NCBI RefSeq assembly: GCF_038051985.1 | Contig: NZ_CP150291.1 | Span: 2,666,001 to 2,730,000 of the forward strand | From: Solibacillus sp. FSL H8-0523 | Lineage (GTDB): Bacteria; Bacillota; Bacilli; Bacillales_A; Planococcaceae | Direction of reading: 5' to 3' | Length of the DNA: 64,000 nucleotides | In this document: positions 25,887 to 34,662 of the stretch, piece by piece | Layout of the letters: each line of letters begins with the position of its first letter | Numbering within the stretch: position 1 is the first letter of the stretch | The notes under the pieces: generated by a model | Seen by the model: only the letters and a program-made list of their open reading frames with translations | What the model was told of the DNA's origin: nothing | Database searches by the model: none | Position numbers and translations under genes: made by a program

Positions 25887-26391
25887 GTAGCCATCCCCTC
25901 CAATCTTCAGTTGATAGATGTACCCTTAATTTTTCACGCGCGCGTCTTAGTCTCGTTTTTACGGTATTATCCGACAAGCTAAGTAGCGTTGCGATTTCTA
26001 CTGTTGATAAATCCTCATAATAATAGAGCACAATGATTTCACGGTATTTCAGCGGTAATGCAAGCACATGCTGCATCAGTTCACTTTGCTCAATCGCACT
26101 ATGTAATTCATAGCTTTGCGCACTTTTTTGCGCTAATAGCTTGAGCCATATATTTTTACGTGACGTAAAGCTACGTAAATAGTCGTAACATTTATTAATG
26201 GTCATTTTCGTTAAGTAGGTTTTCACATGCGCACGCCTGTCGAATTGTTCAAATGTTTTAAAAAACTGTATAAATACGTCCTGCACAATATCTTCGGCGG
26301 TGCTTTCATTTTTCACGTACATAAAGCTAAGCTGAAGTAAATAAGGGCTATAGTGATCCATGTAGTGATGCATTTCTTCGTTTGATAACAC
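25879..26391 (-). CDS. ECF-type RNA polymerase sigma factor
   Basis: A 170-residue extracytoplasmic-function sigma factor. Region 2 reads YVKNESTAEDIVQDVFIQFF and KTYLTKMTINKCYDYLRS (core binding and -10 recognition). Region 4 reads ALPLKYREIIVLYYYEDLST followed by EIATLLSLSDNTVKTRLRRAREKLR (helix-turn-helix for the -35). The start is GTG behind AAAGGGGGG. The downstream membrane protein overlaps it by 8 bases and is its probable anti-sigma factor. Confidence 0.92.
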   Translation of the reverse strand: MLSNEEMHHYMDHYSPYLLQLSFMYVKNESTAEDIVQDVFIQFFKTFEQFDRRAHVKTYLTKMTINKCYDYLRSFTSRKNIWLKLLAQKSAQSYELHSAIEQSELMQHVLALPLKYREIIVLYYYEDLSTVEIATLLSLSDNTVKTRLRRAREKLRVHLSTEDWRGWLHE

Positions 26392-26416
26392 GCGTATCCC
26401 CCCTTTTCACTCCTTA

Positions 26417-26444
26417 GACGAAAGCTAACTTATTTTTCGGTTCA
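26417..26444 (-). promoter_or_regulatory. Candidate ECF autoregulatory promoter
   Basis: On the minus strand TGAACC (26439-26444) is followed after 18 bases by CGTC (26417-26420, continuing TAA), resembling the TGAAC/CGTC pattern of ECF promoters in Bacillus. It lies about 25 bases before the sigma gene GTG. The spacing is one or two bases long, so the call is tentative. Confidence 0.35.
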
Positions 26445-26515
26445 ATATTATGTATTTCTTTGAATTATTTTATAATTTCCACTACCATTAAAGTAAGCGA
26501 AAGGCAGGTTATGTC

Positions 26516-27214
26516 ATGACGACTATTTTAATTGTAGAAGATGAACAACAAATCGCACGTGTACTCGAGCTCGAACTATCGTTTGAAGGCTATGAAACGG
26601 TTGTTACACATACCGGAACAGATGGCTTACTTGCATTTCATGAACAACCGATCGATTTAATTTTACTCGATGTTATGCTTCCTGAAATGAATGGCTTAGA
26701 GGTCTTAAAGCGTATCCGTAAGCACAATGAAATGATTCCTGTCATTTTACTTACAGCAAAAGGTGAAATTCAAGACAAAGTAACCGGCCTCGATTATGGT
26801 GCCAATGATTATATTACCAAGCCGTTTGAATTTGATGAACTGCTTGCAAGAATCCGTGTGGCACTGCGCTTTTCAACTAAAGCACCACAAACAACTGAAC
26901 AGCAAATGACGTTTGAAGATTTGCAATTAAACGAACAAACCCGTGAAGTTTGGCGAGGCGGAAACTTAGTCGAACTCACACCACGTGAATTTGATTTACT
27001 CGTTCATTTGATGAAGCATCCAAAACTTGTGCAATCGCGCGAACAGCTATTAAATGCAGTGTGGGGCTATGATTATTTCGGCGATACGAATGTAGTTGAT
27101 GTCTATATTCGCTATTTACGTCAAAAGCTCGATCAACCCTTTAAGCTACCGTCACTCATTCACACTGTTCGCGGGGTTGGCTATGTTCTAAAGGAAGCGC
27201 TACATGAAACTTAA
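26516..27214 (+). CDS. OmpR-family response regulator
   Basis: Two-component response regulator, 232 residues. Receiver domain: VEDE (residues 7-10), phosphoacceptor Asp52 in ILLDVMLPEMNG, Thr in LLTAKGE and Lys in YITKPFE. A winged-helix domain follows (ELTPREFDLLVHLMKHP, VWGYDYFGDTNVVDVYIRYLRQKL, VRGVGYVL). The histidine kinase gene overlaps its end. The four 11-bp repeats upstream of 29150 are a candidate target. Phosphate-independent, as no pho gene is here; it resembles envelope-stress systems paired with PepSY proteins. Confidence 0.95.
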   Translation: MTTILIVEDEQQIARVLELELSFEGYETVVTHTGTDGLLAFHEQPIDLILLDVMLPEMNGLEVLKRIRKHNEMIPVILLTAKGEIQDKVTGLDYGANDYITKPFEFDELLARIRVALRFSTKAPQTTEQQMTFEDLQLNEQTREVWRGGNLVELTPREFDLLVHLMKHPKLVQSREQLLNAVWGYDYFGDTNVVDVYIRYLRQKLDQPFKLPSLIHTVRGVGYVLKEALHET

Positions 27215-28556
27215 AACAAAAATTAATGTTGTTTCCATTGTACTAACAATGCTGATTTTAATCAGTAGTTTTACGGGCATCTATTTTTTATACGAGCATG
27301 TCGCCATTACAACAGAAGCTGAGCAACTGCAGGCCCGTGCGATGGAATTGACAACCGCGATTAGCTCGCTTGAACAAACCGACGGAATCGATGCGGTTTT
27401 TCGCGCATATATTCCGACAGACGGCGCCATTATCGTACGTGATGCTGATGACAAAACGCTAATTCGTCTCCAAACAACGGCCGAGCAAATCGAATTTGAC
27501 CTAAAAGAAAACGAGCTTTTCACAGAAAAAAGATTGAACGGGATTCCGTACATTGCACTCGCTACGCCACTCATTTGGCCGGACGAACAAGTTGTGGAAG
27601 CGAAATTTATTCAGCCGTTGCCAACAATTACGGAAAACTTACAGCGCTTAATGATTATTTTGGTCGTCATGACGGTGCTCGCACTCATTCCGATTTATTT
27701 GGCCAGTCAATTACTCGTACGCTTAATTGTGAAACCGGTAACAAAATTAACAACAACGATGGAGAAAAATATTCAACAATCTAGTTTTGAACAGCTACCC
27801 ATTCAAAAAAGCTCCAATGATGAAATTATCCAGATGACCGCAACGTACAATTCATTGATGGCGCAGCTCGAAGATTTGCACGACAAGCAGCAGCAATTTA
27901 TCGGCAATGCTTCTCATGAGCTAAAAACACCGTTAACGGTCATTGAAAGCTATGCAAAGCTACTCAATCGACGTGGGACAGCGAATCAAGAAGTAACGGA
28001 TGAAGCCCTATCAGCCATCATCAACGAAAGTGCCAATATGAAAGGCTTAATCGAGCAAATGCTCGCCCTTGCGAAATCAGCTGAAACGGTAAAAATGAAC
28101 TTCCGTGAAATCGAGCTTTCTGCATTTTTACAAGCCATCGCGGTTAATTTCAAAACCGCTTATCACCGCGAAATTACAGTAGAGGCACCAGTTGTTCCAT
28201 TGGTCATAGATGAAGCGATGCTGAAACAGCTACTCTTTATTTTTATTGATAATGCGCGCAAATATAGCGAGGATGTTATTGAATTAGATGCTTCCGTAAA
28301 TCAACATGTACACATTCAAATTCGCGACTATGGCATCGGAATTCCAAATGAAGATTTACCTCATATTTTCAACCGATTTTATCGGGTTAATAAAGACCGC
28401 AACCGTAAAACTGGTGGCGTAGGAATTGGTTTATCCATTGCAACTGAAATCGCAAACCGCCTTCATGCAACCATCCAAGTCGAAAGCGAAGTCGGTCAAG
28501 GAACAACGATTCATATTACGCTGCCACTTCATGGAGGTGACATGCATGAAGCATAA
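27204..28556 (+). CDS. Membrane sensor histidine kinase
   Basis: Partner of the response regulator, 450 residues. Transmembrane helix 1 at about 9-30, an extracytoplasmic sensor of about 115 residues, helix 2 at about 148-172, HAMP domain, then the H-box FIGNASHELKTPLTVIES with phospho-acceptor His238. ATP-binding motifs follow: FIDNARKYSED (N box), IRDYGIGIPNEDLPHIFNRF (G1/F boxes) and TGGVGIGLSIA (G2). Overlaps the regulator gene by 11 bases and the PepSY gene by 11. Confidence 0.94.
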   Translation: MKLKTKINVVSIVLTMLILISSFTGIYFLYEHVAITTEAEQLQARAMELTTAISSLEQTDGIDAVFRAYIPTDGAIIVRDADDKTLIRLQTTAEQIEFDLKENELFTEKRLNGIPYIALATPLIWPDEQVVEAKFIQPLPTITENLQRLMIILVVMTVLALIPIYLASQLLVRLIVKPVTKLTTTMEKNIQQSSFEQLPIQKSSNDEIIQMTATYNSLMAQLEDLHDKQQQFIGNASHELKTPLTVIESYAKLLNRRGTANQEVTDEALSAIINESANMKGLIEQMLALAKSAETVKMNFREIELSAFLQAIAVNFKTAYHREITVEAPVVPLVIDEAMLKQLLFIFIDNARKYSEDVIELDASVNQHVHIQIRDYGIGIPNEDLPHIFNRFYRVNKDRNRKTGGVGIGLSIATEIANRLHATIQVESEVGQGTTIHITLPLHGGDMHEA

Positions 28557-29058
28557 ACTGGGCATAATCGTTGCGATTGTTGTCCTAACGATGGTTGTCT
28601 TTTTCGCTGTCAAGCAACTCACAATACCGAACGTATTATCGAAAAACGAAATCGTTACACAAATCGAGAAAAGCTATCAAGGCGAAATTCTTTCAATTGT
28701 TGAAAAACAAAAGAACTATATTGCGTCCTTTACGAAAGAGGGCTCGGTTTTTGAAGTGACGATTGACAGTGAAAATGGTCAGTTCTCTCATTTAACGCTC
28801 GTGCAAAAAAAGAATGAAGAACAACCAATCGAACAAACCATAGAAACAGAGCCTGAAGAAAATCCACCTATTTTAACCAAGCAACAAGCCATCGACATTG
28901 CGTTAAAAGAAGTGCCAGGTGAACTGGATTCTGTAGAATTTGAAAAAACGATGGACGGTGGAAATTATTTTGTTGAAATTGAACAAGGTGACAACGAAAT
29001 CATCGTGCAAATTCATGCGATTACTGGCAAAATGTTATCGATTCAATACGAGGATTAA
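28546..29058 (+). CDS. Membrane-anchored PepSY domain protein
   Basis: A 170-residue protein with one N-terminal transmembrane helix (about 5-24), a linker, and a C-terminal PepSY domain: LTKQQAIDIALKEVPGELDS, then YFVEIEQGDNEIIVQIHAITG. PepSY domains are extracytoplasmic modules often linked to sensor kinases or peptidase inhibition. The ATG at 28546 overlaps the kinase end, making a three-gene operon, and the protein may tune the kinase. Confidence 0.85.
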   Translation: MKHKLGIIVAIVVLTMVVFFAVKQLTIPNVLSKNEIVTQIEKSYQGEILSIVEKQKNYIASFTKEGSVFEVTIDSENGQFSHLTLVQKKNEEQPIEQTIETEPEENPPILTKQQAIDIALKEVPGELDSVEFEKTMDGGNYFVEIEQGDNEIIVQIHAITGKMLSIQYED

Positions 29059-29060
29059 TT

Positions 29061-29116
29061 TTCTCATCAAATTCTAATGTTTCTCTCAGACGCTTCTCAT
29101 ATTCGTTTTCTATACT
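29061..29116 (+). promoter_or_regulatory. Promoter with four 11-bp-spaced response-regulator repeats
   Basis: Four direct repeats TTCTCAT (29061-29067), TTCTAAT (72-78), CTCTCAG (83-89) and TTCTCAT (94-100) recur at exactly 11 bases, one helical turn. They are followed by the -10 TATACT at 29111-29116, and no proper -35 is present. This is the layout of an OmpR/PhoP-type activated promoter. It lies between the two PepSY genes and should respond to the regulator encoded at 26516. Confidence 0.65.
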
Positions 29117-29149
29117 AAGTATACAAACAACTTAAAGGAGCGAATGAAC

Positions 29150-29689
29150 ATGAACAAAAAATTGATTATTATCCCAACGTTATTAGTAGCAATCGGTGGT
29201 GGTGCTCTACTAGCACAAACCGACTATTTTGAAGCCGCGCTAGCCAATCCAACTGTAACTGCTGGCCAAGCAAAAGAGCTTGCATTAAAAGAAATAAACG
29301 GGGATATCATTAGTCTTGAATTTGATGGGGATGACCTACAGCCACACTATGAAATTGATGTGGTGAAAGACAATGAAAAAGTAGAGCTAAAGGTAGATGC
29401 TGCGAGTGGTGCTGTTAAAGTAACTGAACGTGAAATGATTCAAAAAAGCGTGACACAAGCATCTTCAGCGGTTTTACCCGTAACTAAAACTACAACGATT
29501 TCACAAGAGCAAGCGATGGACATTGCCTTAACAAAAGCAGCAGGTACCGTTACCGAAGTCGAGCTCGATGATGACAATAACGAACTTATCTACGAAATCG
29601 AAATCCGTAACGGGAAAATGGAGTATGATTTTAAAATCGATGCAGTTTCAGGAGCGATTGTAGAATATAAAGAGGACTTAGAAGATTAG
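29150..29689 (+). CDS. Exported protein with two PepSY domains
   Basis: A 179-residue protein with an N-terminal signal or anchor helix (LIIIPTLLVAIGGGALLA) and two tandem PepSY repeats: VTAGQAKELALKEINGDIIS at about 35-95 and ISQEQAMDIALTKAAGTVTE at about 120-175. The second ATG (29150) is preferred because AAAGGAG lies 9 bases upstream, while the first ATG is only 3 bases from it. Located just after the repeat operator, so probably the main target of the two-component system. Confidence 0.85.
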   Translation: MNKKLIIIPTLLVAIGGGALLAQTDYFEAALANPTVTAGQAKELALKEINGDIISLEFDGDDLQPHYEIDVVKDNEKVELKVDAASGAVKVTEREMIQKSVTQASSAVLPVTKTTTISQEQAMDIALTKAAGTVTEVELDDDNNELIYEIEIRNGKMEYDFKIDAVSGAIVEYKEDLED

Positions 29690-29697
29690 AAAAACAT

Positions 29698-29721
29698 ATT
29701 TCGCGTCAAATGGCGCGAAAT
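29698..29721 (+). terminator. Terminator after the tandem PepSY gene
   Basis: An 8-bp stem ATTTCGCG/CGCGAAAT with an 8-base loop, followed by the T-rich GATTTCTTTTCT. Confidence 0.65.
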
Positions 29722-29776
29722 GATTTCTTTTCTGATGTGGATTTCCTTGAAAAAAATTATACTTTCCTATCCACCT

Positions 29777-29818
29777 AAAAAGAAGGCATGAATCACGTTT
29801 CGATTCACGCCTTCTTTT
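29777..29818 (-). terminator. Terminator after the diguanylate cyclase gene
   Basis: A 17-bp stem with a 7-base loop. The only imperfection becomes a G-U pair in minus-strand RNA, and five T residues follow on that strand, so it serves the gene ending at 29889. Confidence 0.85.
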
Positions 29819-29888
29819 ATTTGGAGTGAATAGCCATTTTAGACACGTTAAATATTTAAACGCATACCTTATAGGTTTCCGTTGAAGA

Positions 29889-31664
29889 CTATATACCATA
29901 TTCAAACGTCACTCGATTTCGTCCATTTGTTTTCGAAATATACAAACGTTCATCCGCCAACTCTACTAAAGCAACCTCATTTTGATACACTTTATCCATC
30001 GTTAACTCCGCACCGCCAATACTAATCGTCACTATGCCTTCTGCACGCCCTAAATGTTCAAAGTTTGCACCTTTCACTAATAACCGAAGCGATTCCGCTA
30101 TTTGCCACGCACGCTCTTTTGAATAGTTCGGTAAAAGAAACACAAACTCTTCCCCACCATAGCGAGCAAATTTCACATCTTGTGGTAAGTTTCTCTGAAT
30201 AAGTTCAGTAATACTTTTTAATAATTGATCGCCCTGCACATGACCGTAACGATCGTTGTATTTTTTAAACTCATCAACATCCATCATCAGTAGACTTAAC
30301 ATATGTCCTTCACTAACAGCCTGTTTGTAATCTTGTGTCAGCCAGTCGTTAAATGTTAAGCGATTGTATATTCCTGTTAGCCCATCCCTAGTCGCTAATT
30401 GGGCTAGGCGATTATTGGCTTCTGATAACTCTTTTGTACGTTGCTGTACCTTGACGTCTAGTGTTTTGTTCATCTCCAATAAGTCGTTATTTAACTTTCT
30501 TACTTCAACTAATTGATTTGCGTATCGATTGCCGATGAAAAATAAAATAATGACCACGTTCGCTGCAATTGTAAAGAGCGACATTGGCGGAAAATTGATA
30601 ATGCCCATCCCACTAAGTAAATCAAAAATTAACCCTGTGAAAACAAATAACACACCTAAAAAGAGCGGTTTGGCCATTTGTATTTTTCGTTTTAACGCAA
30701 CGATAATAATGACTACACTATAAATGACAAATGCCATCATTAAATAAGAGGTATGGAAAAAGAGCGTCTGGAAGATAACCGGCTCTGTCAAAAGTGAAAT
30801 GAACGCCAATACACCTAAAATTGCCACACTGCCGTATATAATGATTTTTGAAGCTAGCTCTTTAAATAATAGGTAAATAAACCATACATAGAGTAAAAAT
30901 ACGACATTCGTCGAGATATACTCCAATTTCGTCGCCCAAACATACGAAATATCAAATGGCAATTCATGAAAAACAAACGGAACTGAAAATATAGCGCGAA
31001 CTGCTACACCTATACTAAATAAGCCAAATGTCAAAAGCATTTTTTCGCCTTTACCTAAAATGCCAATAACAAGCGCTAATAAACCAACAATAAGCACAAT
31101 ACTTGATACAAAGGACACAATCAGCCGTTCCAAATGATAATGATCACTCATTTCATGCCACTCACCTAGCTTGATACCACCTGAAAAGCCCCCACGAATA
31201 TGGTTAAAGCTCGATAATTGAATCGTAAGTTCTACTTGTTGTTGATCAAATGTTACGGGGAGTAGTGCTGGCTTTAAATCGGTCTCATGAGCTTGTTCAT
31301 TCGTCCCGACTTGACCTATTTCTGTTAACAATTGTCCATTTGCATATATTTTTAATGCCCCGTATACATAAGGGAGCTCGAGTGCTAGCACGTCCCCTAC
31401 ATAGTGCTGCGGGATTGTAATTTGTTTAATGAAAGTACCATACGTTGAAATTTCACCTGTAATCGCTTCAAATTCAATTGGTAAATCAACTAATTTACTT
31501 CCTTTTTGGTCATCTGGGTGAATTAGTAACTGTTGCTCATAAAACAACCAATCTTCATTTAGAGATTCAATAATATGACCATTACTAGAGGCGTATGCTT
31601 GCAGTGGTCCTATCTGCGAAAATATACATAAAAAAACAATTAATAAATTCTGCATAAATCGCAT
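29889..31664 (-). CDS. Membrane diguanylate cyclase (7TMR-DISM sensor plus GGDEF)
   Basis: A 591-residue protein probably making the second messenger cyclic di-GMP. Signal peptide; extracytoplasmic 7TMR-DISM-type jelly-roll domain (about 40-180); seven transmembrane helices (about 185-380); a coiled-coil with NNDLLEMNKTLDVKVQQRTK; and a C-terminal GGDEF domain with DGLTGIYNRLTF and the active-site loop RYGGEEFVFLLP. The active motif is intact, so it should be catalytic. The ATG at 31664 has AGAGGAGA upstream. Monocistronic; the sensed ligand is unknown. Confidence 0.9.
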   Translation of the reverse strand: MRFMQNLLIVFLCIFSQIGPLQAYASSNGHIIESLNEDWLFYEQQLLIHPDDQKGSKLVDLPIEFEAITGEISTYGTFIKQITIPQHYVGDVLALELPYVYGALKIYANGQLLTEIGQVGTNEQAHETDLKPALLPVTFDQQQVELTIQLSSFNHIRGGFSGGIKLGEWHEMSDHYHLERLIVSFVSSIVLIVGLLALVIGILGKGEKMLLTFGLFSIGVAVRAIFSVPFVFHELPFDISYVWATKLEYISTNVVFLLYVWFIYLLFKELASKIIIYGSVAILGVLAFISLLTEPVIFQTLFFHTSYLMMAFVIYSVVIIIVALKRKIQMAKPLFLGVLFVFTGLIFDLLSGMGIINFPPMSLFTIAANVVIILFFIGNRYANQLVEVRKLNNDLLEMNKTLDVKVQQRTKELSEANNRLAQLATRDGLTGIYNRLTFNDWLTQDYKQAVSEGHMLSLLMMDVDEFKKYNDRYGHVQGDQLLKSITELIQRNLPQDVKFARYGGEEFVFLLPNYSKERAWQIAESLRLLVKGANFEHLGRAEGIVTISIGGAELTMDKVYQNEVALVELADERLYISKTNGRNRVTFEYGI

Positions 31665-31837
31665 ACAAAGTCTCCTCTCGAAAAAAACAGGTAATTCGTC
31701 CATATCTTTTAGTTGAAAACTTTAGTATATCATAACTCCTTATTATGAAGTTACTGCATTTTATTATAATTATAATATTCTATTTATTGAGTAGTCTTTT
31801 TGATATGATAGACGGAGAATATTATAGAGGTGACATC

Positions 31838-32302
31838 ATGAATATAAAAAATGCGAATCGTTTATTCGTAATTATCGGTATTATTATTTTAGTCATTATC
31901 GGGCGCTTTGTATTAATGAATAATGAAGTTGTCGAAATGCCTACTGTGCAAGTTGTGACACAAACAGCTGTAATCCCTTCTTATGAAGGAAGCTATTGCT
32001 GGCATTCTAACGGAGAAAGTACTTGTGTCGATAAAGCCGCTCCTCATGAAATAATTGAGATGGGCAACGAGCCTTTTGTCAAAGTCGCTCCAGGGGAAAC
32101 CATTGAATTTCAATATAGCCAAAGCCCAACAAGCGTATCGATTCAGCAATGGGTTCAAAATTTTGACTATGAACAGATTGCTACAACGGTTCGCTTTACC
32201 GCGCCAAGCGAAAAAGGTACATACATCATTTCTAGCCTAGCTCGCTTTTCAAACGGTGATCGAACAGATACGATTGCCATCGAAGTCATCGGGAATAAAT
32301 GA
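31838..32302 (+). CDS. Membrane-anchored exported protein of unknown function
   Basis: A 154-residue protein: N-terminal transmembrane anchor (about 9-26, FVIIGIIILVIIGRFVL), then an extracytoplasmic domain with PSYEGSYCWHSNGESTCVDK (two Cys that could form a disulfide) and a beta-rich C-terminus (VAPGETIEFQYSQSP, VRFTAPSEKGTYIISSL). The ATG at 31838 has AGAGGTGA four bases upstream. No family function recognised; the beta-sandwich look is inference. Shares a bidirectional terminator with the chemoreceptor gene. Confidence 0.65.
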   Translation: MNIKNANRLFVIIGIIILVIIGRFVLMNNEVVEMPTVQVVTQTAVIPSYEGSYCWHSNGESTCVDKAAPHEIIEMGNEPFVKVAPGETIEFQYSQSPTSVSIQQWVQNFDYEQIATTVRFTAPSEKGTYIISSLARFSNGDRTDTIAIEVIGNK

Positions 32303-32313
32303 AGCATTAAAAT

Positions 32314-32352
32314 AAGCGAAGGCGCATCGATCTTTAGATGCTTCCTTCGCTT
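32314..32352. terminator. Bidirectional terminator between the exported protein and chemoreceptor genes
   Basis: Stem AAGCGAAGG/CCTTCGCTT with an inner GCATC/GATGC helix, followed on the plus strand by TTTTT. It separates two convergent genes. Confidence 0.82.
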
Positions 32353-32359
32353 TTTCAGA

Positions 32360-33841
32360 TTACGCTTTCACAGTGAATGCGCGTAACTCTATTTGTAGTT
32401 GTTCCATTTCATCTGCTGCGTTTGCAATCGACTTCATCATTTCATGTTCTTCATAGATCGATGCGGCAATTTCCTCTGTTGCTGCTGCATTTTCTTCAGA
32501 AATAGCCGATAGATTTTCCATTTGATTCATTGCCGTTTCCACAAGATCATTTGTTTGATGGATCAGTGTCATATCCTCTTGCAGCTTTTGTTGAATATTT
32601 TTAAAGGATAAATCGATACTTTCAAAAGCACCGCTAATCGCATTTAACGATGTAACACCTGAAGTTACAGCCGATTTTCCTTCATGCGCCTGACGCTGCG
32701 CAGCTGTTGAACGCTGTAGTAATTGCTCGGTTACAGCCGTTATATCGGTTGCAATCATTGCACTTTGCTCTGCTAGCTTTTTCACTTCATCTGCTACGAC
32801 AGCAAAGCCTTTACCATGCTCTCCTGCTCGTGCGGCTTCAATCGAAGCATTCAGCGAAAGTAGATTCGTTTGGTCAGCAATTGCCTTAATACCCACTAAC
32901 AAATCGTTCACTTTCGTTAAGCTTTCATGCATATTATCAATCGTTACGGTCGTTGTTTGAATCGTATCTTTTAGTGTGTGCAGATCCGTTGTTGCTTTAT
33001 GTACATGATTCTTGCTTGCCTGCATCACTTGTACCACTTCATCTGCTGAAGCAACCGTTGCCTCACTGGAATGTTTCGTGGTATTCATATTATTTTTCGA
33101 CTGGAGCATTTGATTGGTAATCTCATGAATCATTTCGGCTTCATTATGAATCGCTGATGCAATTTGTTGAGATGATTCGAGTACCGTCTCACTTACTTTA
33201 TTCATCGTATTGATGTTGTAATTCACATGGGTAACATTTTCCGCAAGCTGCGTTGAGCCCTGTTCAATTTTCGCTAACGTTTCTGCTAAATTCGCTAACA
33301 GTTCACTTGCTTGTTGCTCTTTTAATTGAGCATCTGTAATTAACTCACTACCCCATTTTACTAAACGATACAGCATATACAGACAACCCGTCACAATAGC
33401 ATACACCGTTAAGAAAACTGGGAAATTGGCGTTCTCCCCTAGAAATTGTGTTGGTGCTGTCACATATAGCGTCAGATAACAAACACTCACAATACCTCCA
33501 TACACGATAATTAGCTTTCTGCTAAAATACATCGCTGCCATCACTAGCGAAATAAATAAGATGTAATGCTTATTAACAGCATAACCATCTAAGTAAAATA
33601 AGGCCACTACAACTAATGTTGGAAGTATAGCAAAAATAAATCCTTTTAAATAATCTTGAATTTTCAGAAAATAATTGATAGTTGATAATACAATGACACT
33701 GCAGCCAGCAATTATATAGATTAACGCACCCGCTAAGCCATTTTTAAATAGTAATGGGGTAACGATTAATAACACCAAAATAATCGTTATCAATAAATTC
33801 AGTTGGTGTACCCAAATTCTTCTTTCATCGCGCTCTTTCAA
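32360..33841 (-). CDS. Methyl-accepting chemotaxis protein
   Basis: Chemoreceptor that controls CheA kinase activity, 493 residues. About six N-terminal transmembrane helices (12-195) replace the usual periplasmic ligand domain, so sensing is probably in or near the membrane. A long cytoplasmic coiled coil follows, with the hairpin tip [20 protein letters not shown] and [18 protein letters not shown], and Gln/Glu-rich methylation helices ending [19 protein letters not shown]. The start is TTG with GGAGGG six bases upstream. Ligand unknown. Confidence 0.92.
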   Translation of the reverse strand: MKERDERRIWVHQLNLLITIILVLLIVTPLLFKNGLAGALIYIIAGCSVIVLSTINYFLKIQDYLKGFIFAILPTLVVVALFYLDGYAVNKHYILFISLVMAAMYFSRKLIIVYGGIVSVCYLTLYVTAPTQFLGENANFPVFLTVYAIVTGCLYMLYRLVKWGSELITDAQLKEQQASELLANLAETLAKIEQGSTQLAENVTHVNYNINTMNKVSETVLESSQQIASAIHNEAEMIHEITNQMLQSKNNMNTTKHSSEATVASADEVVQVMQASKNHVHKATTDLHTLKDTIQTTTVTIDNMHESLTKVNDLLVGIKAIADQTNLLSLNASIEAARAGEHGKGFAVVADEVKKLAEQSAMIATDITAVTEQLLQRSTAAQRQAHEGKSAVTSGVTSLNAISGAFESIDLSFKNIQQKLQEDMTLIHQTNDLVETAMNQMENLSAISEENAAATEEIAASIYEEHEMMKSIANAADEMEQLQIELRAFTVKA

Positions 33842-33999
33842 GTAAATCCCTCCTATGTTTATTATAATTATTTTATAGTAATAATATTACAATCATTGAA
33901 AAAATATAGGACTATTTTATATAAATTTTATGTCCAAATAGGTAAATTGGATTTTAACGCTTTAAAAATAGAATAAAATGACATCAATTTGTAAAAAAA

Positions 34000-34025
34000 A
34001 GAGTTTCACAAAAATGTGAAACTCT
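34000..34025 (-). terminator. Terminator of the kynurenine operon
   Basis: An 11-bp perfect stem AGAGTTTCACA/TGTGAAACTCT with a 4-base loop. Eight T residues follow on the minus strand. It lies just after the kynB stop. Confidence 0.93.
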
Positions 34026-34034
34026 TTAGCTAGT

Positions 34035-34649
34035 TTATTTTTTCCGAATAACCGCACGTACCGGTGCACCGTCAGCTCCTTCAATTTTTAAAGGCAAGCA
34101 AATGAGGTCATAGAGGCCTGGCTCAATCTGACTCAGATCTAATCCTTCTATTATTTGAACATAGTGCTCATACAGTGCATGGTGTGCGGCTAACTCCTTA
34201 CTTGTTAACATGTCTACCGATGGATTGTCTACACCGAGCAGCACAACGCCGCAGTGTTTTAAAAACGAGGCAACGTCCGCAGCAATGACCGGAATAACTT
34301 CTGGGAACTGCTCACTTATCGCATCAACTGTTTTTAGTAACACACGGGCGACACCATGAAAATCAAACGACTGCAAAAAGCTTGCCGTAATCACCTCTAC
34401 CCCGCGACAATCAATGACCACACAATCGCCAATAAACGTATTGACATCTAGTTGCTCGATTGTCGGTGCACTATTGTTAAAGTGAAACGGTGCATCAGCG
34501 TGGGTGCCGGTGTGCAGTGACGTTTCGATTTTGCCGATGTTCACTGAACCCGTTTGCTGTTTTGTGTAAGCTAGCCCAAATGAAAACGCGGTGTCTCCTG
34601 GCCAATTTGGCATCCCAGTTTTCATTGTTTGTGTAATATCAATCCACAT
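34035..34649 (-). CDS. kynB: Kynurenine formamidase
   Basis: Hydrolyses N-formylkynurenine to kynurenine and formate, the second step of tryptophan degradation. The 204-residue cyclase-family protein has the metal motif SLHTGTHADAPFHF (His46, His50, Asp52, His56) and opens WIDITQTMKTGMPNWPGDT. Last gene of kynU-kynA-transporter-kynB, 13 bases after the transporter gene. Context makes the assignment firm. Confidence 0.94.
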   Translation of the reverse strand: MWIDITQTMKTGMPNWPGDTAFSFGLAYTKQQTGSVNIGKIETSLHTGTHADAPFHFNNSAPTIEQLDVNTFIGDCVVIDCRGVEVITASFLQSFDFHGVARVLLKTVDAISEQFPEVIPVIAADVASFLKHCGVVLLGVDNPSVDMLTSKELAAHHALYEHYVQIIEGLDLSQIEPGLYDLICLPLKIEGADGAPVRAVIRKK

Positions 34650-34662
34650 GCATGTTCACTCC

